From: Meghimatium bilineatum
Taxonomy: Eukaryota; Mollusca; Gastropoda; Stylommatophora; Philomycidae
Assembly: GCA_034231615.1 (NCBI GenBank)
Contig: CM067306.1
Location: 33,624,019 to 33,688,018, forward strand
Reading direction: 5' to 3'
DNA: 64,000 bases
Shown piece by piece: positions 13,801 to 26,400 of the stretch. Numbering within the stretch: position 1 is the stretch's first letter; every line of letters begins with the position of its first letter. The notes below the pieces were generated by a model. The model was given only the letters and a program-made list of their open reading frames with translations, ran no database searches and was not told where the DNA came from. Both the position numbers and the translations under genes were made by a program.

Positions 13801-16800
13801 CATGGATTACATCAGGAGACAACATATTTAACGGTTTTTACATGCTTTCAGACTACCATCATATAGTGTCCCTCAAAAAGTATAGTTATACATAAACAGT
13901 GTATACAAAACCAGTGACAGACCATGCCAAAAGATAGGTTAAAAAAATAAAAGAGTCCACAAAAACAAACATATATGAAGCATACAAAAAGGTTGTCTCC
14001 AGAATACTCTTCTACCACCAATACTGCAAGGCATAAAGGGATATTAAAAATTTTAAAAAAGACACATTATCACAAAAAGACACAAATAAGTCTAGACAAC
14101 TGTAAAGAGAAAATACATAGGATCAAGACCACGACAACGAATGAACACATACCAGCAACAAGAAAGATCACCAACCAATCAATAAAAAGTACTTTTAAGG
14201 AATAACACTTTAAACATCCCATCAATATCACAGGAGACAGGCAGAGCCACACCATAGCCCTTTTAAGGACTGCAGCTAGGAGACACGTCAGCGAACCCGG
14301 ACGAAGAAACAAATACTAGCACCAAACAGGCAGATAAGCCACAAACAATAAAAGGTCCCCAAACACCCTGATATAACCAACATGGACACCAGTCCTAGGT
14401 TGAAAGCGGCGGGCCTCAACAATATGAGGCAAAACCATTAGTAAACAAACAAACAAACACATTATCACCATTGGGCTTCCGGTGAAACACCCATTTGATG
14501 TGAAACACCCATTTGATGGGAAACACCCATTTGATGTGAAACACCCATTTGATGTGAAACACCTATTTGATGTCCAAGAGTTAATGTTTTTCTTGTGTTA
14601 AAATAGACCCTATTTTTTATATTTCTCCAGTGGACAAGATGAAATAGTTTCCCACTATGGGAAAGTAACTCTTGCTGCAGAAACACTTTGCTACTTCACA
14701 TCTTACATGGCTGAAGGCCGACATATCTTGCCAAGAGACACAACTTCAGCATTGCAGCACAGAGTTGATCCCAATATAGGACAGCGTGAAAGAAAAACTG
14801 TTATTGTGATGCTGTACACAGCTGGACGTAAGTTTAACTATTTGAAATATATTTGTGTGAAAGTTGAAGAATCTCTTTCTTAAATCTTGTGGGACTTGAT
14901 TGTTTTTTGTTTAGGTTTGTATCAAAAATTAATTTTCAGTAGTAGAAAAATTTCATGACATGTTTTTTAAATTTGATAATGTTTTATCATAATATTGATA
15001 AATAGTGTGCATATTGAATTTAATTTCCAGTTAATAGCACGGGATGGCATTTGCTATCCTGCTTGCCCGAAAGGAAATAAAGCTCGGTTTTCAGTGCTTT
15101 CTAAATGGAATATGTGATTTCATTTCTGAATGTGATAGATTAGAACATGGTTTAACCATTCAAAGATTCAGAAACAACATTGTGACTGGTCTAGCAAACC
15201 AACAGTGCAGAAATAAAATGCTCGTAGAAACAGAGATCTCAGAAGATGACATTCGAAATCAAATGTAATAAACATACATGAAGCACATAAAAAAAAGACC
15301 ATCTTCAAAGAACTCTTCTACCTCTGATGCTGTAAATCATAAATATGCATTAAAGCATATGGGTATGAAGCGAAAAGAAAGATATTGTATATCATTATAA
15401 AGGAATATGGTTACAGAAAATTAACATATCAGTAAATTGAAAATTTTGTTGTTGAAAATAATAATTACAATTTGTAAAATAGATAAATTGTTAGTAGCTT
15501 ATAATTTTAAAAATAAATAGTGCAACGACCCAATTTGTTAATGGTTTGAGGTGTGCTGGTCACATTTTCTGATATTTGATTACATGATATTTTATTGTAG
15601 TTAATACACAATTTATTTGATGCATTTATGTCCAAAAATGTCAATCTTACGAATATTTTTCTCAATTGCATCAAAAGTAACAAAAGATATAAAACTATAC
15701 ATCATCACAATATTATTATTTACAAACTTTGTTTACTTTCTACAACTTGCTGTAATTTGTGTCTACTCAGTAAAATACCTCTCCATATGGAGTTATCACT
15801 TCCACCAGTTTGAAATGCACTAGGTATTCTATCTTCTGAAATAGTGATGTCATCACTGTTCTTTGATGATTCAGAGTTGTTGATAACTCCATTATATACC
15901 ATCAACATAGAAAGTATCTAACATTAGTCCAACCACCTTTGATATATTTGTTATTGAGCTGATTGCAACTAAAAATTTGTATTGCTGCTGCAATCTTCTC
16001 TTGATTCTTGATTAGAAAACTGACCTCACAGCATGTGGGGCATTCCCATAAGTGATCCACACTCTGTTCCAGCTGCCATTCAACTTGATTGTGTATCAAG
16101 TCCAATGCCGCAGAAACAGATGTTCACATCAGGGCACAACTCTGACCCTTGCGACAGGTTTCTTTGTTGTTCCGCCCACCCACGCCATGCCCGTACGACT
16201 ACGGGAGTGTATAGATGACGTGCCATGAAGCTTCTATAAGAAGATAACCTCAATATAAAGGCATGTCATCTACTAAGGTTTTCTGTTGCATGGTTGGTTT
16301 GCCTAGTGAGCCATGGGTGAGACCCAGAGACATAACCACATGTGCTATCTTCTGTCTCTGAACAGGCTATAAATAAGAACAATAGTGTGTTCCACATTTT
16401 TTCCAGAAGTAGTTGGACGTGCCATTATTTCACAGAAACAAAGAACATAAGTTAGAATAAAAACAATTAGTTTTTAAAAGCAAAAGACATTTGTGTTAGT
16501 GAAAATAGAAGGGAAAGTAGCCTCGTACATAGCAGTAAAGAACTGGATTAACAAAAATCTGTATCAGCGAATTACATAGCATAAAATTATCAAATTAAGA
16601 TTGATGGAAACAAAAACCAATATATTGGTTATTGGTCCCATAGAGCTTCTTTATATGTTCAAAATGAGAGCTGTTTTACCCGCATCAGAAAGAGAAAGTT
16701 TTGCTGTTTGAACACTTGTTTTGAACACATCATAAGAAGAGGAAAAATGGAACACATTGTAACATGAAAGTTGAAGAGCAAGAGGGGTAGGAAAATACCA

Positions 16801-19800
16801 AGAGAGAAGATGCTTGACAACCTAGCATTTTATACAGACACGTTGGAAGCCAGGGACAGACCATGCAAAAGATGGATTACTGAAATAAAAGAGTTCATGA
16901 AAACAAACATATATGAAGAACACACAATAACCATCTCCAGAGAATCCTTCTACCGATGACGCTGCAAAGAACAAAGGGATATAAAGTGAAAAGATAAAGA
17001 GAGATGGGCAAGTTAATCCTTTTGTGTGTGTGGGTTATTTATCACCTCATTGCTTAATGTGATCTCTGAAATTGCCAAGCTCAAGTGTACATCAACTATA
17101 CAATCCACACAGTATATGTTTTCTGGTGTCAATACAAAGCCAATAAGTGAAAGCTCTCATATTTTCTGGTGTCAATACAAAGCCAATAAGTGAAAGCTCT
17201 CATATTTTTGTAGGACAAGAACAGAATTCAGCACAGGGGGAAAGTCACAATTCAGCACAGCTGGGATCAGTTACTGAGAAGAATGTTGCAGCTAAAGGAT
17301 TAACCTCTTAGCTGCAGAGGCATTCTTAAGGATATAATGAAAAGCCACCACCATTTTGAGGAGATCCTCCTCTTCTTAGCTTCCGATGGAAAAAAAACGG
17401 TCTGAATGCGTATAATAAAGCATTCAGAAGAATTGTTTCCTTGGGAAGAAGAAGAGTTTGGCAAAATGGCAGCAAACCCCGCATTGTATCCTTAAGAATA
17501 CCTCCACAGCTACAGGGTTAATGTAAATTTCATCTAGGAAATTGGGGAATATCATTTTCATATTACTCTTCCGTGCAGGGTCATACAACAGTATTCCACC
17601 AAGACTTTGGTGTGGCATGGGAGATGGGAAAGTGAGGGTCTTTGATGCTACCATTTGGGTACTAGAGGAGAGCATTATACAGACCAAGAACACTGTGGTA
17701 ACTCATGTTTTCTTCCATGTGTGTCCATGTTATACTTCTCTTTCACTTTGTCGTTATGAATACATGTTATCATCAGTACACATTGCCACACTGAACTGAG
17801 GCAAAACCTTTGGATCAGCTGCTGGCCAATGACCTGGAGAAGACCAGGAGCTTTGTCCTGGCAACTAGCTTGAAGATCTATCAAGACCAATTGAATCCTG
17901 AATGCAGAAGAAGAGTAAGAAACACACCAGACAAGTCCATAGGTGCTTCAATCCCTATCTCAATAAATTCATAATCGTGTCAGAGCTCACAGCTCCAGTT
18001 TTGTGTCATTCGATCTCATCATATATCTGTTATAATTTCTTTCTTGAGATCAACCATGATTCACACTTATGAAAATCTTCTGAACAGATAAAGTCCTTCA
18101 GTGTAGTAACTTTATCAGAACCATGAATTGGTATAGTGTTTAATATTAGGGTCACCCTCATCAGCTTAATTATCATAATTAGGTGCTATATCTGCATCAA
18201 ATTTTGACTGCAATGGACCCTCAACATCTTCTGTTTCTTGTCTTGGTGGTTCACTGCTAGACTGTATCCTATCTATCTCATGATGTTTCCCACTTGTACC
18301 TCAACCTACCTCTTACTAGCCTTCCCTTGACTCTGCCTTTACGTTAGATCTTAACATGGTGTCATGTAATTTTAATGTGTGCAAAATATTATTTGTTTAG
18401 TTATTTATTCCTTTAAAAGTTCTTTTTTTCATACACAGTGTTGTCAGAACCTCTTTGTTTATTTTCTTCTATTTCCATGACATCAGTTAAATAGCTTGCT
18501 CATTACCCTCAACACACATATGTCCAGATAAAAATATGAAATTATTTCTCATCATAGAATGTGTCAACAACTCACCCACTCCTGTTGGATGATTCTTACT
18601 TCAACTTAGTCTTGCATGTTCATTGCGTCACTTGATATGCATATGCATGAGAATAGTTCTGTGACATCAGACATGACAGTGCCTCCATCACAGCTTTAAA
18701 CTCCATCATAAAACTACTCATGGTTGTTGTAATATCATGGCTTGATATCTTGACAGTTTTACCACAGGACTTTTCAGGAAAATCTCTATGATCATTGAGC
18801 TCTATGGGTTAGCAGCACCTGTTACTGCTTTCTATTCCCTTTGATGATATCAATCTCTTTGCTAGTTTCGAATCTGAATTCCAGGAACTCACCTCAAAGT
18901 TGGAAGAAGTTAGCCAGAATTATGGCATGGAAATTGGCATTGATAAAAGTAAGATATTGATAAGTAGTGAAACCAAGCAAGATCCCATGAATATCTGGTT
19001 AAACAGTCACAAACATGAAGTGGTTATCACTTACCAGTATCTCGGGTTACAAAAATATGATGATGGCAACTCGGGAAATGAGATTAAGGTAATGCCCGAG
19101 ATGGTGATTGCTGCCATTGCAAGGTTGAATATGATTTGGAAAAGTAAGATCAGTATTACAGTAAACATCAGTCTATTCAGATTGCTTGTGCTAAGTGTAC
19201 TTTTATATGGATGTGAAAGTTGGACACTCATGCAGACACAGAAAGAAGGATTCAGTCTTTTGAAAACAAGTGCTACAGATGTTTGTTAAGAATTAGCTAT
19301 ATAACACAAGACAAATATATTTGTTAGGCAGCAAATATACAAGCTTGCAAGTTATCAAGAACCACTTTTGGCAGTAGTGAAACAGTGTAAACGTGTTTGG
19401 TTTGGACACATAATGAAACATAACTCTCTTTCTAAAATTATTTTCTAAAATAATGAAATGATAAATAAGATGGCGACAGAACGCATGTCTGTTCTCTGGA
19501 CTACATCCAACTGGAAATCTTATAGGACCATTGTCCTGTTACAAGAGAAATCCAGTGGGAGTTTGAGAATCAATGCTGAAGAAGAACATCTAAGAAGAAT
19601 TCCTTATATATGTATCTTGAATATCATATGGAGAGGTGTTCTACGTCACGCCAATATGGCGTGGTATTTATTTTCACAGTGTCAATTGTGCTAATGTTTT
19701 CAAAGTTGTGTTAATAGACTAAGCTGAAAGTTTACAGAGCAGTGGTACTTCCAGTGCTGCTATACGCTAGTGAAACATGGACTGTGTATAGACGTCATGT

Positions 19801-22800
19801 GAAAAAACTCAATCATTTTCATACAAATTGTCTCAGAAAAGTTATGAACATCAGATGGCAAGACAAGATTCCAGATGCCACTGTCCTTGATAGAGCTAGT
19901 ATCCCAAGCATTGACACGATCCAGATGCAGACACAGATTCGTTGGGCAGGTCATTTGGTGCGTATGCCAGACCATCGTCTGCCAAAGATACTTCTCTATG
20001 GTGAGCTAGAGAAGGGCATACAATCTCAAGGTGGCCAAAGGAAGCGCTACAAGGACTTGTTAAAGAACTCACTGAATGCCTTTGAAATAGACCATGATAC
20101 ATGGGAAGAACTTGCACAAAATAGATCTACATGGCGTTCTAAAATAAAAAAGAGCGCATCATCTTGTGAAAAGAAGAGAAATGCAGCAGCTCAACAGCAA
20201 GCAGCTAGAAAGTCACGGATAGACCAAGACCTGTCTACAGTCGTTATTCCATGTCCAAACTGTCCAAGGACATTTACAGCTCGAATAGGGCTCATTAGCC
20301 ATCAACGAACTCATAATCAAGGACATAAATAAATTGAATTTTCAAAAGTGGATGTAACAAATGGTCATCATCACTTGTGATGGACGAACAACACATATGG
20401 AAAGAATTCTTTTATTAGGAGAATGGAAGAAGTTTGAATAGGATGATGAGATAGTAGAGGGGTGGGGTGGTGATTGATGGGTAGGATGAGGAAGATATAC
20501 AATCAATGGGCTGTATGAACTATCAACAAACATACCATTTACCATCTGCTGAAAGAGACGTACTTCTTATGGGTATGCCATGAGTGTAATTCTGTAAATT
20601 CAGAAAATCACTATTCACTGGTCTTAGGTTTTCCCCCAATCAGTGCTGGTTGCTGTATATGATTCTCAGATATGGGCAAGCTCTCACAGAATATTTATAA
20701 TTGATATTGAAATCATAGCACTTAAGTCGAATGTGTCAGGCCATCAGGGAAAATAAAAAAAACCGCGACAAAGTACATTCCAGCTCTCTGGATAACATCC
20801 TGCTGATAAACCCAAGAATAATGTGCATTGCTGCAATTAGATTCTATCCAGTCTTTCAATATGAGTTTGAGCTAAGAGTCAGAATTGCCAGTGCATATTC
20901 CACCACAGCCACCACCAAACCCTGGTACAAAAAAAATAACAACCTCTGCTCACACTGCGAAACAGCCATAACCTTCATTTCTGATAAACCTTGCCTTCCC
21001 TTATGATAGTGTCAACATGTTCTTTGAAACTCAGACTTCTGTCAAAAAACACATATAATATCTAGATAACATCCTGCTGGAAATCTAGTAAGACTACTAT
21101 CCTGCTACAAGAGAAGTTTTTTGGTTGGTTGGTGATCCAGAGGCTCATGACCTTTAACCCAATACCATTGTAAGATATATGCATGTATTTGTGAGCTGTT
21201 GTTTTGTTTCATATAAGGTGTTCCATTTATCTGGCCTTTGCTACAAGAGAGACCCAGTGGAAATTTGAGAATGAATGAAAAGAAGAAAATACAAATTGAA
21301 TATATTATTCTTCTTCCGTGATCAATTATTGTACATCCAGTGTAATATTGGTCATGTGTAGATTGTATTGTTTTAGGTCAGTGTCATGATGATGATGATG
21401 ATGAGTGTAGGTTCCCTACAGTTTGTTTTCCATAGATGCTCCTATGGGCCAAACAGTGAAGCTAGGAAATCCTGTTGTATGTGTTCTGATGTCTGCATTG
21501 TTGCTCCGCAGAAGCATGCTGCAGAGTCACTGATGCCAATTCAGTATAAGTATGGTTTTAGTCTGAAGTGATCTGTTCTCAGTCAAAATATCACAATATG
21601 TTAATTTCTGTCAATCTGTTGATGTTTTCTTGCTCAAGTCTATAGTTTCTGTTTGGTTCTCTCCACTGAAATCTCATAGATTGTTTTAGCAGAGACTTAA
21701 TGTCCATGAAACTATGTTGTACTTTTTACCGAGGTAGAATACCTCCTATCCCGATTTTGCCAATTCATCAGTATGATCATTATTGAGGGATGCCACAGTG
21801 AGCTGGTATCCAGAGATGCCACAGTGAGCTGGTATCCAGGGATGCCACAGTGAGCTGGTATCCAGAGATGCCACAGTGAGCTGGTATCCAGAGATGCCTC
21901 AGTGAGCTGGTATCCAGAGATGCCTCAGTGAGCCGGTATCCAGGGATGCCACAGTGAGCTGGTATCCAGGGATGCCTCAGTGAGCTGGTATCCAGGGATG
22001 CCTCAGTGAGCTGGTATCCAGAGATGCCACAGTGAGCTGGTATCCAGAGATGCCTCAGTGAGCTGGTATCCAGAGATGCCTTAGTGAGCTGGTATCCAGA
22101 GATGCCACAGTGAGCTGGTATCCAGAGATGCCACAGTGAGCTGGTATCCAGAGATGCCACAGTGAGCTGGTATCCAGAGATGCCACAGTGAGCTGGTATC
22201 CAGAGATGCCACAGTGAGCTGGTATCCAGGGATGCCACAGTGAGCTGGTATCCAGAGATGCCACAGTGAGCTGGTATCCAGAGATGCCTCAGTGAGCTGG
22301 TATCCAGAGATGCCTCAGTGAGCTGGTATCCAGAGATGCCACAGTGAGCTGGTATCCAGGGATGCCACAGTGAGCTGGTATCCAGAGATGCCTCAGTGAG
22401 CTGGTATCCAGAGATGCCTCAGTGAGCTGGTATCCAGAGATGCCTCAGTGAGCTGGTATCCAGGGATGCCTCAGTGAGCTGGTATCCAGGGATGCCACAG
22501 TGAGCTGGTATCCAGGGATGCCTCAGTGAGCTGGTATCCAGAGATGCCTCAGTGAGCTGGTATCCAGGGATGCCACAGTGAGCTGGTATCCAGGGATGCC
22601 TCAGTGAGCTGGTATCCAGGGATGCCATAGTGAGCTAGTATCAGTTACAATACTAGTTTAGTCAACTTGGATAATGTGAAGATGTTTTGTCTGATGTTGT
22701 GAATGAGTTTGTGATATTTAGTATATTAGGTGGCTTGTAAAACTAATTTTGAATCAATGAAGATTGGGATGTTTTGGGTTATAGACAACAATTTCAGAGC

Positions 22801-23403
22801 AGAGATAACTGCAATACTCACAACTGTTTAAATACTCAATAGTTGGGAATCTATTGAATATCTAACTGATCGTTTTTTCCTCCCCAGTCAGCCCTGGTTG
22901 CTGTAGGTGATTCCCAGATATGGGCAGGCTCACATGGGATATATATAATTGATACTGAAACAATGAACTGCAACAAGACCCTTATGGAGCATCCAGACCT
23001 GGTTGTTGATATTGTGCTGACACATCAAGGAAAGTAAGTCTTCATTGGATAAACATCAAGGGAATTAACTCTTCTTCATTTTAATTCAGTTCTTAGACAG
23101 TGAGTTCTCTGTGTTGATTCTTGTTCATGGAAGGTAAGTATGTTGCATCCGGATCATATATGCCTGTCTGTCTGCTAGACTGTGTTTCCTCAGCAATGTA
23201 TACAGTGCTTAGGACAGAAACTCTCTTGAGTTTGAACGATAGATAAAATTCATAAAGTTCTTGCATGTAGTTTAGATTGATTGTTGTTCTTTGAAGAAGT
23301 TCTCATGGTTTTCTTCTTCATGTTTCATCTGGTACCCATTTTAATGCTCATAGTGGCAATTTATCATCATTCATTCTAAATACATGTCTGATATTTATAT
23401 ATT

Positions 23404-23440
<37 letters not shown>

Positions 23441-26400
23441 CTTTGTATGGGGATACACAAAGATATACAGTATCACTCACTTTGTGTTGTTGTTGTGCAG
23501 ACATGTTAAATAATCGGGTTGCATAATGCCATGGTTGCTGGTGCACCTCTAAACCTGATATCTGTGACTTCAGCTCCTTTGCTAGCTTGGGATGACTATG
23601 GTCCTGTTCGGTATTGAGATGGTCTGACCAATGTTAATTTCTAGCCTCTGTTGGCTGGACTAAGCCCCATTTCCACTTCAATTAGTTAACTTCGATTGGT
23701 GGAGACCTTTTTTAACTTTGGTTATTTTGTGACTCAGAGTACCAATTTAAAGACAATTTCCTGTCCATGAAAACACAAATTTGACTGTGAAAACTCAGAA
23801 GGTCATCTCTTGTAATTTATGGCAGTTTTTACTAAACGATCAAGGACATTGACTAGTCAGCCTCTTGAGTTGCGTAGGGAAAACAATGGAGAGAATGGTC
23901 AACTCTAGACTGATAAAATACCTAGAAGAAAACCAAAAACTCACCAAGACACAGTCGGCCTATAGGAAAAATCAAAGCACTGAAGACCAGCTTACATACC
24001 TAGCACAGGAAATTGAAAAGGCTTTCCAAAAGAAGGAAAAAGTGCTGGCTACTTTTATGGATTTGAGTAAGGCCTTCGATAAGGTGTGGAAAGAGGGAGT
24101 CCTCTTCAAGCTTCTCCAAAACAAAATTGAAGGCAGAATGTTTAGCTGGATAAAAGATTTCCTCTACTACTGCACTGCAAGAGTAAAAGTAGATGGTAAA
24201 CTAAGCAAACTTGTTACTCTCCAACAAGGAGTACCTCAAGGAGGAGTGATCTCTCCTATCCTCTTCCTAGTATTCATCAATGATATGGGAGAGAAACTGT
24301 CACATCATATTTCAAAGGCCCTTCATGCAGATGACTTTGCTGCCTGGAGTGCGGCAGGTAACCTATCCACTGCAAAAGAACATTTTGTGCGCGCATTGGA
24401 CTTGCTAGTCATTTAAAAACGCACTATTAACTCTATTATTTTATTATTTATTGTTATTATTATTATGGTTGAGTTTTTGGTCATCGTCGATCACGACGGA
24501 CGAACATCATCATCATCATCCACTGCAAAAAAACAGAATGCAGACAGCACTTGACACCTTAAGTGAATGGGCATCTGACTGGGGAGTCCAGATCAACCTC
24601 TCCAAAACTGTGACAACCATCTTCTCACTTTCAAACCACCAAGAAAAAGCAAATCTTAAAATAAATGGAAGTGAGCTAGCTCAAGTGGAGAACCCTACAT
24701 ATCTAGGGGTCACACTAGACAAGCGACTCACCTGGAAACCACACCGAATAACCACTGAGCAAAAAGCAACCAAGAGGCTATCCTTGATGAAGAAACTTGC
24801 AGGAACAAGCTGGGGAGCAAATGGAAATATTCTCCGAAAAGTCTACATGGGTACAGTCAGACCTGTAATAGAATATGGAATGACAGCCTGGGCATCAGCA
24901 TCAAAAACAAATACTGATCGCCTATCTAAAGTACAAAATGCAGGACTTCGACTTATCTCTGGAGGGATGAAAACCACTCCAATCCATGCAATGGAAAAAC
25001 ATGTAAACATCCACCCACTGAATGACAGAAGAGAAGAATGAGTGCTTGTTCAAAGGGAAAAAATTAAGCGCACGCCAAACCATCCGATGTATGTGCAAAT
25101 TTCTAGATCAACCACAAGCAGGTTGAAGAGAACCAGCTTCTGTCACATCTCCAAAGATATCCATGAACAACATAAAGAAATCCTCACAAACCTCCCAAAT
25201 GAAATTGAAACACTAATAGACTTTGAAGAGCCAGCCAATAGTCTCCAGAATGTCTCCATAATAACACAGGTTCCTGGAATAATTAATAAGGAATACCAAA
25301 CTCCACCGCAACTAAAAGCATTGACACTGGAGATGATAGAAATAAAATACAATTCCAAGGTTTGGACACATGTCTACACAGATGGATCGGCAGAAGGAGC
25401 AGTAAGGAATGGAGGGGGTGGAATTTTTTATAAGACTCAAAATGGGTGACAATATCAAAAGCTTTTCCAACTGGGAAATACTCCTCAAATTTTAGAGCAG
25501 AAGCAGTTGCACTCCATCAAGCACTGAAAGCCTACACCGAACCAGGACTGCCAAGACCAAAGAAGATAGCCATATTCACAGATTGCAGATCCCTACTGGA
25601 ATCAATCCAGAGCAACAGAAACGAAAGCCTTCTGCACAACATCAGACATGAGCTAAGACAGATCCAAAAATCGAAAGCTATTGCCCTTCAGTGGATACCA
25701 TCACACTGTGGAATCATGGGAAATGAGAAAGCAGATGCTCTGTCAAAGGCAGGAAGCGAAATGGAGCAACACAGACACCCACTGTCTTACGGAGAAGTAA
25801 AAACAATAATCCGAAACACATGCACAGCAAAGTGGAAGAAAGAAATGGAAGGGGAATATGAACATGATGCAATACATCTCCTCCAAAGACATCAACAGAC
25901 CACAATATTTCTCCTTAGAACAGGCCACTGCAGACTGTTGGGTCACCTTTATCGATTAAGGATCTCATACACAGATGAATGTCCATGTGGATCCGGAACC
26001 CAGACTCCGGAACACATACTTCAGGACTGCCCAACATACAAAGAGCAGAGACAGCAGACCTGGCCAGAGGATACATGCTTGAGGCAAAAGCTATGGGGCA
26101 GCCGCTCTGACCTGGAGAGGACAGTGGACTTTGTCCTGACGACAGGCCTGACGGTATAACATGACTACAGATGCTGAACACAGAAGAAGAAGAAGAAGAA
26201 GGATATTGACTCACAGTACAGTCCTGCCCTGCTAAAATATTGGGTACTAGATTTATAGCTGACAGCATCCACTTTTTCCATGAAGACTGAGAGATCTTAT
26301 TGTATATTATGTCCACAGATATGCTTACAGTGCCAGTGTTGATGGATTAATAATTCAATGGGAGCTACAGACACTCCAAATTATTAAAAGGATACTTTTG

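Noticed and set aside
15044-15268. A whole LTR element around the gag-like frame
   Set aside because: No long terminal repeats, primer site or polymerase text nearby. At most a small fossil fragment.
21780-22628. Minus-strand open frames of 69-152 codons with a 26-residue repeat
   Set aside because: They are the 26-bp minisatellite read in a stop-free frame, with no start context, splice signals or protein family.
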